This document shows positions 11,925-22,165 of a stretch of DNA of 55,755 nucleotides, one piece after another; the stretch's first letter is position 1, and each line of letters opens with the position of its first letter. The position numbers were made by a program, and so were the translations under genes. The stretch is from Fictibacillus macauensis ZFHKF-1 (GTDB lineage Bacteria; Bacillota; Bacilli; Bacillales; Fictibacillaceae): the NCBI RefSeq assembly GCF_000269865.1, contig NZ_AKKV01000038.1, positions 1 to 55,755 of the forward strand, read 5' to 3'. The notes beneath the pieces were generated by a model, which did not search any database, was not told where the DNA came from, and saw only the letters and a program-made list of their open reading frames with translations.

Positions 11925-12704
11925 TTACCATTTATCTTTATGTGTATTTTTGCAATAAATAACGTGTAATCCTTTCAGTGTTAAAAACGGATCTACTACA
12001 TCAATTTCAGCACACTCTTCGGCAATTAAGCCTGCCATTCCGCCCGTTGCTACCACTGTTGCATTCACGTTCGTTTCTTGCTTTATGCGTTTGACGATCC
12101 CTTCAACCTGACCGACATATCCAAATAATAACCCAGATTGCATAGCGTTGACTGTATTTTTGCCTATAACGCTTGGAGGCTTGGAAATTTCAATGCGTGG
12201 AAGTTTAGCTGCATTTTTATAAAGGCCTTCTGTTGCCACATTGATCCCGGGAGCAATGGCACCACCCATATAATGTCCCTGTTCATTAATGTAACAATAC
12301 GTTGTTGCTGTTCCAAAATCAACTACGATGACTGGCGCTCCATACAATTGGATAGCAGCTACCGCATTTACAATGCGGTCGGCACCAACTTCGCGTGGAT
12401 TCTCATATTTGATATTTAAGCCTGTCTTGATGCCCGGTCCAATTAGAAGTGGCTTGCGATGAAAGTATTTTAAACACATACGCTCTAACGTCGACATAAT
12501 ATGTGGGACGACGGATGAAATAATAATGCCCTCAATGGCTTCTTTAGCAATGGATGCTTCTTTAAATAAATTGACAATAAGCATGCCATATTCATCTTCC
12601 GTTTTTTCTCTAGCCGTACTAATACGCCAATGATGAAGAAGCTCTTCTTCATGATAAAGCCCTAGTACAATGTTTGTATTCCCTACATCAAAGACAAAAA
12701 TCAT
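11925..12704 (-). CDS. coaX: Type III pantothenate kinase
   Basis: Phosphorylates pantothenate in the first step of coenzyme A synthesis. The 259-residue ASKHA-fold protein shows [14 protein letters not shown] (phosphate 1 motif), [25 protein letters not shown] and [10 protein letters not shown]. The ribosome site GAGG is 8 bases before the ATG. A TTGACA at 12724-12729 lies too close to act as its -35 box. It is cut off from ftsH by a terminator and forms a unit with hslO. Confidence 0.95.
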   Translation of the reverse strand: MIFVFDVGNTNIVLGLYHEEELLHHWRISTAREKTEDEYGMLIVNLFKEASIAKEAIEGIIISSVVPHIMSTLERMCLKYFHRKPLLIGPGIKTGLNIKYENPREVGADRIVNAVAAIQLYGAPVIVVDFGTATTYCYINEQGHYMGGAIAPGINVATEGLYKNAAKLPRIEISKPPSVIGKNTVNAMQSGLLFGYVGQVEGIVKRIKQETNVNATVVATGGMAGLIAEECAEIDVVDPFLTLKGLHVIYCKNTHKDKW

Positions 12705-12750
12705 GTATGACGCCTCACTTCATGTCAAAATTAAAAGAAATCCTTTTAAA

Positions 12751-12780
12751 AAGGATGCCCCTAATCATAGAGGCATCCTT
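12751..12780 (-). terminator. Terminator after ftsH
   Basis: Stem AAGGATGCC/GGCATCCTT with a 12-base loop, followed on the minus strand by TTTAAAAGG. It lies 9 bases past the ftsH stop. Confidence 0.82.
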
Positions 12781-12789
12781 GTTTTGAAA

Positions 12790-14733
12790 TTAATCTTCTT
12801 TCTTATCTTCAGTTGGTGGTTCCTCGTTCTTCACTTCTTCTTCTTTCTTTTGGAACGTTAATTTCAGTTCCTGATCGGCAGAAGGTGAAATCACTTTACG
12901 CTCTGGAAGCTTACCTGTTTTGACAAGCTCTTTAATTTGTTCTTCATCCAGTGTTTCCACTTTAAGAAGTGTTTGAGCAATGATTTCTAATTTATCATTG
13001 TGTTCTGTAAGAATTTGCTTACAACGCTCATACGAAGTTTTAACGATATGTTGAATCTCCATATCAATGTCACGTGCAATGGCATCACTGTAATTTTGAT
13101 CGTTATTAAAATCACGACCTAAGAACACTTGGCCACCTGAGCTTGATCCAAATTGCATTGGTGCAAGCTTATCACTCATACCAAATTCTGTTACCATTCG
13201 GCGAGCAATATCTGCAACACGTTGGAAGTCATTAGAAGCTCCCGTACTTACTTCATTAAACGTAAGCTCTTCCGCTACACGACCACCTAGCAAACCAACG
13301 ATTTTATCAAGTAGTTCTGGTTTTGTCATAAAGTAGCGATCTTCTTTCGGTAACATGACTGTATAACCACCTGCTTGACCGCGAGGAACAACCGTTACTT
13401 TATGAACAGTATCTGCTCCTTCAAGGATTAAGCCAATGACAGTATGACCTGCTTCATGATAGGCAACAATATTCTTTTCTTTTTCAGAAATGACGCGACC
13501 TTTTTTGGCTGGACCGGCAATGACGCGATCCACCGCTTCGTCGATATCGTCCATATCAATTGTCTTTTTATTTTGACGTGCCGCAACGAGTGCAGCTTCA
13601 TTTAACAAATTCTCAAGATCTGCACCAGAGAATCCTGGTGTGCGCATCGCAATCGTTTTCAGCGATACTTCCGCACTAAGCGGTTTATTGCGAGCATGAA
13701 CTTGCAGTACTTCTTCGCGACCTTTAACGTCCGGACGACCGACCGTAATCTGGCGGTCAAAACGACCTGGACGAAGAAGAGCTGGGTCAAGAATGTCTGG
13801 ACGGTTTGTTGCTGCAATGATAATAATTCCTTCATTTGCACCGAAGCCATCCATTTCAACGAGCAATTGGTTAAGCGTTTGTTCACGTTCATCGTGTCCA
13901 CCACCAAGACCTGCACCACGTTGACGACCTACTGCATCAATTTCATCGATAAAGATAATACAAGGTGCGTTCTTCTTCGCATTATCGAACAAGTCACGTA
14001 CACGTGAAGCACCGACCCCAACAAACATTTCCACGAAGTCAGAACCTGAAATAGAGAAGAACGGAACGCCTGCTTCACCTGCTACAGCTCGAGCAAGTAA
14101 TGTTTTACCTGTTCCTGGAGGTCCTACTAAAAGAACACCCTTCGGAATACGCGCGCCAACTGCTGAGAACTTGCGTGGATCTTTCAAGAAGTCTACCACT
14201 TCTACAAGCTCTTGCTTCTCTTCGTCTGCGCCGGCTACATCTTTAAATGTAACCTTCTTCTTCTCTTCATTGTAACGTTTTGCTTTACTTTTCCCAAAGT
14301 TCATAACACGGCTTCCGCCACCTTGGGCTTGATTCATCAAGAAGATGAATAGGATGAAGAGAATGACAAATGGAATAATGGACGTGAAGAACGTCACCCA
14401 CCCACTTGTTTGCTCTTCTGGCTTAATAGAAACATCGATCCCTTTTGCTTTCGCATCAGAAGCTAATTTGGATAGCTGCTTAATGGATTCATCAGCAGCT
14501 GGTGTATACGTTTCAAATACTTTGTCATTTGTTGTTTTACCTTTAACAGCATACACACCATTTTCCGGCTGATACTCAATTACTTTAATTTTTCCTTCTG
14601 AAATATACTGTGTTAACTCTGAGTAGTGGATTTTAGAAACATTTGTACTTGATCCTTGAAAGAAATGGACAACTCCAAATACTGCTAGAAAAATTAACAC
14701 GAAAAATATGACCTGTTGGACGACCCGATTCAT
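12790..14733 (-). CDS. ftsH: ATP-dependent zinc metalloprotease FtsH
   Basis: Membrane-anchored AAA protease for quality control and regulated proteolysis, also needed early in sporulation in B. subtilis. The 647 residues carry two membrane helices (about 6-25 and 115-134) around an extracytoplasmic domain, Walker A GPPGTGKT at 204-211, Walker B IIFIDEID, the second region of homology with [11 protein letters not shown], and the zinc site HEAGH near residue 425. The C-terminal tail is acidic ([17 protein letters not shown]). GAGGAGG precedes the ATG. It lies about 65 bases after hpt and ends in a terminator. Confidence 0.98.
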   Translation of the reverse strand: MNRVVQQVIFFVLIFLAVFGVVHFFQGSSTNVSKIHYSELTQYISEGKIKVIEYQPENGVYAVKGKTTNDKVFETYTPAADESIKQLSKLASDAKAKGIDVSIKPEEQTSGWVTFFTSIIPFVILFILFIFLMNQAQGGGSRVMNFGKSKAKRYNEEKKKVTFKDVAGADEEKQELVEVVDFLKDPRKFSAVGARIPKGVLLVGPPGTGKTLLARAVAGEAGVPFFSISGSDFVEMFVGVGASRVRDLFDNAKKNAPCIIFIDEIDAVGRQRGAGLGGGHDEREQTLNQLLVEMDGFGANEGIIIIAATNRPDILDPALLRPGRFDRQITVGRPDVKGREEVLQVHARNKPLSAEVSLKTIAMRTPGFSGADLENLLNEAALVAARQNKKTIDMDDIDEAVDRVIAGPAKKGRVISEKEKNIVAYHEAGHTVIGLILEGADTVHKVTVVPRGQAGGYTVMLPKEDRYFMTKPELLDKIVGLLGGRVAEELTFNEVSTGASNDFQRVADIARRMVTEFGMSDKLAPMQFGSSSGGQVFLGRDFNNDQNYSDAIARDIDMEIQHIVKTSYERCKQILTEHNDKLEIIAQTLLKVETLDEEQIKELVKTGKLPERKVISPSADQELKLTFQKKEEEVKNEEPPTEDKKED

Positions 14734-14799
14734 TCCTTACCTCCTCAATAACAATGAGACAATGAATTGCATTTATTATTGCATATTGCTACATCCGTC

Positions 14800-15339
14800 T
14801 TACTTTTCATACACCTCTGGTTTTAATACACCGATATACGGGAGGTTGCGATAACGCTCCACATAATCAAGTCCGTATCCGACAACGAATGCATCAGGTA
14901 CAGTAAAGCCCGTTAAGTCTGGTTTAATATCAACTTTACGGCCGGTCGGCTTATCAAGAAGGGTAACAATCTTCACTGAATTTGCCTTGCGATGCTTAAA
15001 TAGTTGGACAAGATAGCTTAAGGTTAAGCCGCTGTCTATAATATCTTCGACAATGATGATATCGCGTCCTTCTAGCGATGTATCAAGGTCTTTAATAATT
15101 TTCACTTCTCCTGATGACACAGTAGAAGCACCATAGCTAGAAACAGCCATGAGGTCAATCTCCAAATGAATATCCATTTTTTTAATAAGATCCGCCATAA
15201 AAGGAAGCGCTCCTTTTAAGACACCAACCACAAGTGGAAAACGATCTTGATATTCATTTGATAACTGGGCACCGAGTTCTTTAATTTTCTCTTGAAGAGT
15301 TTCCTCGGAAATTAATACTTCTTTCATTTCATCATGCAT
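14800..15339 (-). CDS. hpt: Hypoxanthine-guanine phosphoribosyltransferase
   Basis: Salvages hypoxanthine and guanine with PRPP. The start at 15339 ([11 protein letters not shown]) matches the family and has AGGAGG 10 bases upstream; the open frame runs further into tilS. The 179 residues include the flexible loop [13 protein letters not shown] and the PRPP motif [14 protein letters not shown] near residue 93-106, then LLDKPTGRK and VVGYGLDY. It lies 14 bases past tilS; TilS and HprT act together on ftsH expression in B. subtilis. Confidence 0.96.
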   Translation of the reverse strand: MHDEMKEVLISEETLQEKIKELGAQLSNEYQDRFPLVVGVLKGALPFMADLIKKMDIHLEIDLMAVSSYGASTVSSGEVKIIKDLDTSLEGRDIIIVEDIIDSGLTLSYLVQLFKHRKANSVKIVTLLDKPTGRKVDIKPDLTGFTVPDAFVVGYGLDYVERYRNLPYIGVLKPEVYEK

Positions 15340-15353
15340 GTTGCTTTGGCCTC

Positions 15354-16754
15354 CTAGACGTCCTGGCAGGAATTTTGAAACTGTAAGACTACCCATTGCT
15401 CTGTCTTATCTGATTGTGGGATTACGGCGTGCCTAACGTTCGGAATCCAAAGTATTGCACCAGATCCATCCACAAGAATGGGCCATTGATCACGCTTTGT
15501 TCGATCAACCTTCTCGTCAATAAAGATATCCTTTACTTTGCGAGTGCCGCCTAAAGCATTAATGATCATTCTGTCCCCTGGTTTGCGGGTGCGCACAGTT
15601 AATGGGAGTATTACACTTTTAACATCACATACAAAAACATCTTTTCCCTTTTGTTCATATGGAATATCCTTTTTTAACTCAAAAGAAAGTGTTCCCCCGG
15701 GAACATCTACGACTTGATCCTCAAACAGCTTCTGTTCATACGCACTAGGTTGTTCAGCTGACAAAAAATGTAATGAACACATATCATACGAACGAACAAC
15801 GTGAAGCGCTTGCGGAAAATGTAGTTGTCCAGATGGATGATCGCTATTGAGTAAAGCTAAAAAGCTCTCCTTATGTACCGAGGAAAGAGATGAAGGTGTT
15901 TGCTTATATAGATAGTTTAATATTAGTGTAATCGCCCTTTTTTGTAAAGGAATTGGCATATGAAGATATGTTGAAACAGAAACCTGTACTTCCTGCTCGT
16001 TTTGAACAAGGATTGCTTTCTTCATTTGCTCCTCTGTACGCTCTATCATATACGCTTCATCTTCAGAAATGGTTTCACTCATTACTTGAAATCTTTTATG
16101 AACATTTGGGTTTTCTTTTTTTAAAAATGGCAGTACATAATGCCTAAAACGGTTTCTTGTATAATCGTCTAAGTCGTTTGTCGCATCCTGTCGCACGGCA
16201 AAAGAATGTACTTTACAATAATGCTCTATTTCCTCTTTTGTTATTCCTAAGAAAGGACGGATGAGGACTCCCGTATGAAACGGACGTACTGCTGCTATGC
16301 CGGCAAGAGCGCCACTCGAACTTCCTCGCGTCATACGCATCAGCATCGTTTCAATCTGGTCATCGCCATGATGAGCAAGTGCCAACGCATCTGCGTGGTA
16401 CGAGGCCATTACTTCTTTAAAAAATGCGTAGCGACATTCTCTAGCTGCTACCTGCGTACTCGTAAGTTGTTGTTGCTTTTTATAGGCTGCTACGTCGATC
16501 GCTTTTCCGCTAAAAGGCACATCCCATTGACGACAATAGGCAGCAACAAAAGCTAAATCTTCCTGTGACTCCTTACCACGCAACTGATGATCAACGTGAC
16601 TTGCAACAATGGTTAAGCGCAAGCTTTCTCGCAGGCTACATAAATAATGCAACAACGCCATCGAGTCTGGCCCCCCAGAAACACCCACCACAATGGTTTG
16701 ACCAGGAGCAATCATGTTAAATTTCTTAATGAGCTCATCAACTGCTTGAAACAC
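15354..16754 (-). CDS. tilS: tRNA(Ile) lysidine synthetase
   Basis: Modifies the CAU anticodon wobble cytidine of tRNA-Ile to lysidine, which makes it read AUA. An essential enzyme. The 466 residues begin with the ATP pyrophosphatase P-loop [15 protein letters not shown] near residues 23-37, followed by [29 protein letters not shown] and [16 protein letters not shown]-terminal TilS domains follow, with RTRKPGDRM. The start is a GTG with AAGGA 9 bases upstream. It is followed by hpt and ftsH, as in B. subtilis. Confidence 0.96.
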   Translation of the reverse strand: MFQAVDELIKKFNMIAPGQTIVVGVSGGPDSMALLHYLCSLRESLRLTIVASHVDHQLRGKESQEDLAFVAAYCRQWDVPFSGKAIDVAAYKKQQQLTSTQVAARECRYAFFKEVMASYHADALALAHHGDDQIETMLMRMTRGSSSGALAGIAAVRPFHTGVLIRPFLGITKEEIEHYCKVHSFAVRQDATNDLDDYTRNRFRHYVLPFLKKENPNVHKRFQVMSETISEDEAYMIERTEEQMKKAILVQNEQEVQVSVSTYLHMPIPLQKRAITLILNYLYKQTPSSLSSVHKESFLALLNSDHPSGQLHFPQALHVVRSYDMCSLHFLSAEQPSAYEQKLFEDQVVDVPGGTLSFELKKDIPYEQKGKDVFVCDVKSVILPLTVRTRKPGDRMIINALGGTRKVKDIFIDEKVDRTKRDQWPILVDGSGAILWIPNVRHAVIPQSDKTEQWVVLQFQNSCQDV

Positions 16755-16848
16755 TTCTTCTCGTCCTTCCTACTGTGCAAACTTTCCCGTTCAGTATATC
16801 AAAACGGCGAGACATTATGCAGTGATCCTTTACATAGCCATAAAACGT

Positions 16849-17823
16849 TCACATTGACTGACTCCATAAATAAAAGAAATAGACAACAAGGAAAAACGTA
16901 CCGAGTAAGAGAAGTTCAAAAGCGACGCCTCTTTTATTGTGACGGCTCTGTTTCTTGTGCTGTATTCGAGAGGATGCAACGGTAGTCTTTGCCTGTTGCT
17001 GTGGCATAACGTGCTTTTTCTTATGCAGCAATGAGAGTAACTCTTGTTTCATCGCTTCCGCCGAAGCATAATTCCCATACAGCCCCTTTTTAATGACAGG
17101 AGCATACGGTGCTAATAAAGGACTATGCATAACAGCTTCTTTCAATTGGTCATTCCCCGCTTTTAGCTTCTCAAAACGCTTTGGGTACGCAATATTCACC
17201 ATTATCATACAACAGGCAAATAAATCATAAGAAGGTTCCGCAACACGCGATCCTAACCCCCAATAGCCGCGATCAAAAAACTCTGTATATTCTTTAATGG
17301 ATCGACCAATTTGTGTTGTTCCTCCAACATCAAGCCAACGAATGCGATAGGGAGGTCCGACGATTAATACGTTATCTGGCTTTAAATCGCCAAATACCCA
17401 TCCCGCTTGGTGTAACAATTGCAGATCACTTAATAACTGTAAGAAGAATACCGATAACCATTCTTGCTGATGCTGTTTCATAAAAGAAAACAAAGAAACA
17501 CCATCCAAATACTCCATCACGTAAAATGGAATAATGGTACCGTCTGCAACATGATCATCGACATCGATTAAAGAAGGCCCAAGCACTGTTCCTTGGACCT
17601 TCGCAAAATGTTTTAACACATTTACTTCCGAAATAATAGAGGGTGTTTCAAAGCCTACTTTTAGAGCGACTTTCCCACTCTTATGTTGCGCTAAATAAAC
17701 AGTCCCTGTCGCACCGGCTCCAAGGACAGAAAGAATGGTATATTCATGATGGTGCCACTTGCCAACGATTCGTTCACCGGCTTGAAACTTAAAATCCTGA
17801 GCCTTCGATGTATTCCTCATCAC
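16849..17823 (-). CDS. yabT: Membrane-anchored Ser/Thr protein kinase YabT
   Basis: Hanks-type kinase, active in spore development in B. subtilis, where it binds DNA and phosphorylates RecA. The 324 residues have a glycine loop GAGATGTVYLA (about 36-46) and the ATP lysine in VALKVG. The catalytic loop reads FGDLKPDN, where typical kinases have HRDLKPxN, and the metal loop reads WLDVGG in place of DFG; the B. subtilis homologue is similarly atypical. The C-terminus has one membrane helix (ELLLLGTFFLVVYFFYLW) after a basic segment (KKQSRHNKRG). It begins with GTG inside the end of yabS. Confidence 0.9.
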   Translation of the reverse strand: MMRNTSKAQDFKFQAGERIVGKWHHHEYTILSVLGAGATGTVYLAQHKSGKVALKVGFETPSIISEVNVLKHFAKVQGTVLGPSLIDVDDHVADGTIIPFYVMEYLDGVSLFSFMKQHQQEWLSVFFLQLLSDLQLLHQAGWVFGDLKPDNVLIVGPPYRIRWLDVGGTTQIGRSIKEYTEFFDRGYWGLGSRVAEPSYDLFACCMIMVNIAYPKRFEKLKAGNDQLKEAVMHSPLLAPYAPVIKKGLYGNYASAEAMKQELLSLLHKKKHVMPQQQAKTTVASSRIQHKKQSRHNKRGVAFELLLLGTFFLVVYFFYLWSQSM

Positions 17824-18538
17824 CGGAAATCATTCTCCTTTTCGAAAGCCTGTCCGTAAATTCTGCCAATGCCACTTTTAACGCCGGACCAGTCGGGGTA
17901 ATTCCACCTGACGACAATTTACTAAAAATACTACTTAAAGTATTTAACCGCGGTGTCCAGTCTATCAGCTGTTCACATTCTTCACGCTTTCCAGGGAACG
18001 CGTACAGTGAAAATTGATTAAAGCCCATACGCGCATTTAAGGAAATGGATAAATCAATGAGTGATTCTTGGACGGTTGCCAACTTCTTTTCCATACTGCC
18101 CGATGCGTCAACTAATATTAACACTTCTAAATCCATCGTTTCTCCAAGGTCATCTGCCACTTCCATGACCTCACCCCGCTGTTGCGGCGCTAGATCTTCA
18201 ATTACAGCATCTTTTCCTAAGATTTGTGATAGTTCACTATTAATAACACCTTGAATTGTTTGGGCCATTCCTTTTCGCGTTACCATTTGTACTGTTTGTG
18301 AAAGTTGCGACGTATAGACGATTTGACTTACGCCACCGCCAGCCATCGCGATTTCTTCCACTTCCTTTAATCCTTTACGATGATATTCTTCATTCCGCTC
18401 TTCTAAAATCCCAATAACATTTACGGTAATGCCATGTTCTTTTGCTAAAGCCGCCATCGCAATGGGATCTTCACCATGATTGGAACACCCATCAGTAATT
18501 AATAGTACTTGGCGCAACGTTCCTTTTTTTAAATCCAT
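17789..18538 (-). CDS. yabS: von Willebrand factor type A domain protein YabS
   Basis: Function unknown; the gene is partnered with yabT in Bacillus. The 249 residues hold two segments. Residues 1-90 begin MDLKKGTLRQVLLITDG, with SNHGEDP. The second, from about 135, is a VWA fold with the MIDAS motif in LILVDASGSMEKK, plus SLNARMGFNQFSLYAFPG and a GGITPTGPALKVAL segment. The start at 18538 fits GAGAGGTG. The last 35 bases overlap yabT, so coupled translation is likely. It follows spoIIE by 84 bases with no clear terminator. Confidence 0.88.
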   Translation of the reverse strand: MDLKKGTLRQVLLITDGCSNHGEDPIAMAALAKEHGITVNVIGILEERNEEYHRKGLKEVEEIAMAGGGVSQIVYTSQLSQTVQMVTRKGMAQTIQGVINSELSQILGKDAVIEDLAPQQRGEVMEVADDLGETMDLEVLILVDASGSMEKKLATVQESLIDLSISLNARMGFNQFSLYAFPGKREECEQLIDWTPRLNTLSSIFSKLSSGGITPTGPALKVALAEFTDRLSKRRMISGDEEYIEGSGF

Positions 18539-18622
18539 CGATAACACCTCTCATCCTTCAAAAGTTACTTGGTACCATCCTTGTCATCGATGAGATGAAT
18601 TATACGACTAACTGCAAAAAAA

Positions 18623-21112
18623 TCATTGTGCTTTTTGCCGCTTAATCGTAATCTTCGGAAAGTGTGGAATGGACGCCCACTTTGGAATGTTACGACGAAT
18701 ACTTGCTACAACAACGGTCATATCATCTTCAATGCAATTCGATCCAGTGCGAATGACTTCTTCCATTAACAAATCGGCAACCGCTTGCGGATCGTCCGTA
18801 TTCATTTCTTTAATTTTGCGTTTCATCCAAACATTAATATTCTCAACATGCTTAGGACCTTCATACACGCCATCACTCATCATAATGAGTAAATCTCCAG
18901 CCTTTAACTGATCACTTACAACGTCAACGTCAAACTCTTCAATAATACCAATTGGTAAATTCGATGCTTCAATCGCACGCACTTGATCTCCGCGTTTCAC
19001 AAAGCTTGGTGACGATCCGATTTTTAAAAACTTTAACGAGGCATCTTGTAAATCAACCATCGCTAAATCAAGCGTTGAGAAAATCTCATCTGTCGTTCGT
19101 AAGGAAAGGACCGAGTTAACCGACTTAATAGCCACTTCCTCATCAATGCCTGATTTTAATATTTTTTGTAGCAACTCTAACGTTTCATTACTTTCCTTCG
19201 AAGCACGCTCCCCGTTTCCCATGCCATCAGAAATAGCGATCGCATACTTTCCACCGCCAAGCTCAATGGTAGAATACGAGTCACCCGATACGAAGGCCCC
19301 GCCTTTAGCCGCACTAGCAATCCCAATATCTATTACAAATTCCCGAGCCGAGCCAAATACTACATGACAGAAGCCATTTTGGTAAAAGCCGCATTCTTCC
19401 TTTTTTACAATGATCGTCTCACCAAGAATGTCCGATAGAAGCGGCGCGATAATTTTTTCAGCCTCACCGCTGCCTTGGCAATTAGGAATGCTTAATTCTA
19501 TATCTACATTGGATGTGTCAAGATTATAAATATCAATATGTCCGACCTCTATGCCAGCCCGTGCAATTGCGTCTTTTACTTGCTCTTCCTGTACTTGGTG
19601 GTTAGCATGCTCTTTTTGAATTTCCTTTGCAAAATTCCCCATCACTTGCGATACACCTAGCAGTTGGTTAGCAACAAGTTTGCGGCTTTCTTGTACTTGC
19701 TGCTTTAATTTTTGACTAGCATGATAATGAGAGAGTTCCTTACGAATTGCTTCACTAATTTTATCGGGTTTTACACAATGTTTTTCCCATTCAACCTTTA
19801 GCTTGCGATTTTTTATTTCTTGAAACTGTTCTTGCTCAGTCATAATGTCTGTCATTAATTCATACGTTTTAGTAAAATGGACAGCCCAACACTGTTCTTT
19901 TTTAAAGCAATTTTGGCACGTCTTTTCTGTTACATTGCTTAAAAAGAAATCGAGCTCTCGACTTTCTCGCTCTTCTTCCTCTACTCCGTACGCGTCAAAA
20001 GAATGAGAAAGCGCTTGGAACATCGTCGAAAATTGTTCGACACGCGAAGCGGTTACATCACGAATTTTCTTTACATATTGTTGTTGTTCATTGGAATGTT
20101 CACGCGAACCCGGTACATAGCGGGCAATGTTGGCAACGACAGATTTAGGGGTAATAAAAAACAACGCAATGGCAATAGTCGTTTCAATAAGCGTTTGTGT
20201 AATTGTTCCACTTCCTCCATACATACCAATTAACATCGTACCGAGCAACAACCCGATGCTAACGCCAATTCGCCTTCCCTCTTTTAATAGTCCACCAAGC
20301 AAACCAGAAAACGCCAAAAGGCTCATTTGCGGTAAACTTCCCACGTTGGAAAGGCTTAAAATCAATCCAGTTACAACGCCGACAGTGGATCCAATAGCTG
20401 CTCCACCTGCAAAGGCAAATAACATAACTAAATAACGCGATACGATATGTTCAATCGAGTAGCCATACAGTTCCCAGCCAATCGTTCCTGTTAATATAGA
20501 AGCAAGCATAATCATAAAACATATAACTTCTTCGTTTTTTAGTGTTTGTGGCGCTTTTTTAAAGTTTAACAGCGGAATGCTTTGCAAGAAGATTAACGTT
20601 AAAACAAACGCAAGTCCTGCTTCCACAGCACCTGTTAAATAAGCACTTACTGGTGGTTTCCCTTCTGTAACGACCGTCACAGCCAATCTAGCGGTAAAAC
20701 TTGCCGCAAAAACCGCAACCGGTACCCATCTTATTCTCTTTTTAGCAAAAAGGTTTACGCCTTTTTGAAACAGTGCATACGAGGCTACGCCAAGCACTAT
20801 GTAGAAAACATTCATTGGTGTATGTGATAGCGCCCCAGCGATTAACGCTAAGAAGGCAATCCCGATCCGTTCTTTTCGCAAGATGAAGACAGAGGCAATA
20901 AGAGGTAACGCAAAGGGAGTAACTTCAGATAAGATCATGGCTCGTCCTAAAAGGAAACCCACTGCAAAGAGCAGCAACCGCCAATTAAGCAGTACCCTCT
21001 CTACACGGTGCATCAGTTTCTTACTTGCCCCACGTGATACATTTTGGGTCTTCTCAAGCCATACCATGGCACGCATTGGTTCGATCACATTTTCATCCGC
21101 CTTTTGAAACAT
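18623..21112 (-). CDS. spoIIE: Stage II sporulation protein E (PP2C-type phosphatase)
   Basis: Dephosphorylates SpoIIAA to free sigma-F in the forespore and binds FtsZ at the polar septum. The 829 residues match the family length. About ten membrane helices fill residues 45-320. A central region with FFLSNVTEKTCQNC and a cysteine cluster follows. The phosphatase is C-terminal, with VSGDSYSTIELG, AISDGMGNGERA, MMSDGVYEGPKH and EDDMTVVVA. I place the start at 21112 because the earlier in-frame ATGs fall inside or next to the promoter. GGTGG lies 8 bases before this ATG. Confidence 0.97.
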   Translation of the reverse strand: MFQKADENVIEPMRAMVWLEKTQNVSRGASKKLMHRVERVLLNWRLLLFAVGFLLGRAMILSEVTPFALPLIASVFILRKERIGIAFLALIAGALSHTPMNVFYIVLGVASYALFQKGVNLFAKKRIRWVPVAVFAASFTARLAVTVVTEGKPPVSAYLTGAVEAGLAFVLTLIFLQSIPLLNFKKAPQTLKNEEVICFMIMLASILTGTIGWELYGYSIEHIVSRYLVMLFAFAGGAAIGSTVGVVTGLILSLSNVGSLPQMSLLAFSGLLGGLLKEGRRIGVSIGLLLGTMLIGMYGGSGTITQTLIETTIAIALFFITPKSVVANIARYVPGSREHSNEQQQYVKKIRDVTASRVEQFSTMFQALSHSFDAYGVEEEERESRELDFFLSNVTEKTCQNCFKKEQCWAVHFTKTYELMTDIMTEQEQFQEIKNRKLKVEWEKHCVKPDKISEAIRKELSHYHASQKLKQQVQESRKLVANQLLGVSQVMGNFAKEIQKEHANHQVQEEQVKDAIARAGIEVGHIDIYNLDTSNVDIELSIPNCQGSGEAEKIIAPLLSDILGETIIVKKEECGFYQNGFCHVVFGSAREFVIDIGIASAAKGGAFVSGDSYSTIELGGGKYAIAISDGMGNGERASKESNETLELLQKILKSGIDEEVAIKSVNSVLSLRTTDEIFSTLDLAMVDLQDASLKFLKIGSSPSFVKRGDQVRAIEASNLPIGIIEEFDVDVVSDQLKAGDLLIMMSDGVYEGPKHVENINVWMKRKIKEMNTDDPQAVADLLMEEVIRTGSNCIEDDMTVVVASIRRNIPKWASIPHFPKITIKRQKAQ

Positions 21113-21146
21113 TCTCCACACCACCCGTTTTTGTTTTGTGTGTCTC

Positions 21147-21179
21147 ATTATAACGGGCATTCTTCACATTTTTTGTCAA
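21147..21179 (-). promoter_or_regulatory. spoIIE promoter, sigma-A with a 21-bp spacer (Spo0A type)
   Basis: On the minus strand a perfect TTGACA and a perfect TATAAT are separated by 21 bp. This spacing is too long for ordinary use and is the hallmark of the Spo0A-activated spoIIE and spoIIG promoters of B. subtilis. No clean TGNCGAA box is visible upstream, only degenerate matches such as GTCCGTCGATA and TTCGTTTGACA (21174-21215). Confidence 0.85.
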
Positions 21180-21227
21180 ACGAACAGAGCTTGTTTCAAA
21201 AACTTATCGACGGACAAATACAAAAAA

Positions 21228-21255
21228 CCCTGTATTTTTATATAAAAATACAGGG
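21228..21255 (-). terminator. Terminator of the tRNA unit
   Basis: Perfect 28-base palindrome, stem CCCTGTATTTTTA with a TA centre. On the minus strand it is followed by TTTTTTG, and the distance to tRNA-Glu is 18 bases. It separates the tRNAs from the spoIIE promoter. Confidence 0.9.
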
Positions 21256-21273
21256 TTGAGCAATTTTATGTAA

Positions 21274-21348
21274 TGGTGACCCGTACGGGATTCGAACCCG
21301 TGTTACCGCCGTGAAAGGGCGGTGTCTTAACCGCTTGACCAACGGGCC
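21274..21348 (-). tRNA. tRNA-Glu (TTC)
   Basis: Complete cloverleaf of 75 bases with encoded CCA. Acceptor GGCCCGT pairs with ACGGGTC with one G-U pair. The anticodon loop is CTTTCAC with a CCGCC/GGCGG stem. The T-loop is GTTCGAATC. It lies after tRNA-Met, the B. subtilis trnSL arrangement between yabR and spoIIE. Confidence 0.97.
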
Positions 21349-21376
21349 AATACATATATGTAATTAGTAGTTAAAA

Positions 21377-21453
21377 TGGTAGCGGCGGAGGGAGTCGAAC
21401 CCACGACCTCACGGGTATGAACCGTACGCTCTAGCCAGCTGAGCTACACCGCC
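21377..21453 (-). tRNA. tRNA-Met (CAT), elongator type
   Basis: 77 bases with encoded CCA. The acceptor begins GGCGGTG, with a G1-U72 wobble rather than the C1-A72 mismatch of the initiator, so I call it elongator. The anticodon loop is TTCATAC, and the T-loop is GTTCGACTC. It is the first gene of the tRNA pair. Confidence 0.96.
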
Positions 21454-21473
21454 ATATCAACGACACAAGTAGT

Positions 21474-21503
21474 ATATTACAATATAACGAATAGTTTTGT
21501 CAA
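21474..21503 (-). promoter_or_regulatory. tRNA promoter (sigma-A)
   Basis: On the minus strand TTGACA, an 18-bp spacer and TAATAT. The expected start is about 15 bases upstream of tRNA-Met. A-rich sequence lies upstream (21510-21530). Confidence 0.85.
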
Positions 21504-21559
21504 CGCATTTTCAAAAAATATAAATAAAATTTCAGAAGAGTGATTTTCTATAAAAAAAG

Positions 21560-21579
21560 ACGCCTCCAAAAGGAGACGT
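21560..21579 (-). terminator. Terminator after yabR
   Basis: Stem ACGTCTCC/GGAGGCGT with a TTTT loop, followed on the minus strand by CTTTTTTTA. It lies about 50 bases past the yabR stop and ends the yabP-yabQ-divIC-yabR unit. Confidence 0.85.
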
Positions 21580-21628
21580 TAATTATTATAAAAGGTTAAA
21601 AATGCTTGAGCATTATAATAGCAGTTGC

Positions 21629-22099
21629 TTAGCCTCTACGAGCACCGCGTCCGCCGCGCTTGGACTCAGTTTGGCGCTTTAACGTTGCCAGACGGTCTTC
21701 ACTATCTTTGAGAAATTTACTCATTTTATCTTCGAAAGTAAGAGCTCCACTAAAGCCGTTACCGCCTCCACGTGGTGCACCTTTACGCGGCTTGTTAAAG
21801 CCACCTTTAGATTGTCCGAATCCACTCTTAGGTGGTCCGTAACTATTTCTTACAGGCGCTGGTTGATCCTTTGCCTTTTTAATAGATAAGCCGATTTTGC
21901 CGTCTTTTTCAATATTCATGACTTTAACTTCGACTTCATCGCCGACCTTTAAATGATCATTGATATCCTTGACGTAATTGTCTGCAACTTCACTAATGTG
22001 TACAAGTCCGGTCGTGCCTCCTGGCAGCTCTACAAACGCACCAAAATGAGTAATCCCTGTAACCTTACCTTGCAACTTGCTGCCTACTTCAATTGACAT
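21629..22099 (-). CDS. yabR: S1 RNA-binding domain protein YabR
   Basis: 156 residues. The first 75 form one S1 OB-fold (GSKLQGKVTGITHFGAFVE, GLVHISEVAD, VKVMNIEKDGKIGLSIKK), as in general stress protein 13 and polynucleotide phosphorylase. The middle is low-complexity glycine- and basic-rich (GFGQSKGGFNKPRKGAPRG), followed by LTFEDKMSKFLKDSEDRLATL, conserved in YabR, and an RGG-like tail. It probably binds RNA or ribosomes; the precise role is unknown. It follows divIC by 66 bases. Confidence 0.93.
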   Translation of the reverse strand: MSIEVGSKLQGKVTGITHFGAFVELPGGTTGLVHISEVADNYVKDINDHLKVGDEVEVKVMNIEKDGKIGLSIKKAKDQPAPVRNSYGPPKSGFGQSKGGFNKPRKGAPRGGGNGFSGALTFEDKMSKFLKDSEDRLATLKRQTESKRGGRGARRG

Positions 22100-22165
22100 G
22101 AAGAAAATGCTCCTCCTTAGGTATTCTTAAGTTTACTTTATTATACATATGAAAATTCAAGGCTG

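Noticed and set aside
12724-12729. TTGACA as a -35 box for coaX
   Set aside because: The matching -10 position would fall on the start codon and leave no leader, while a ribosome site lies there.
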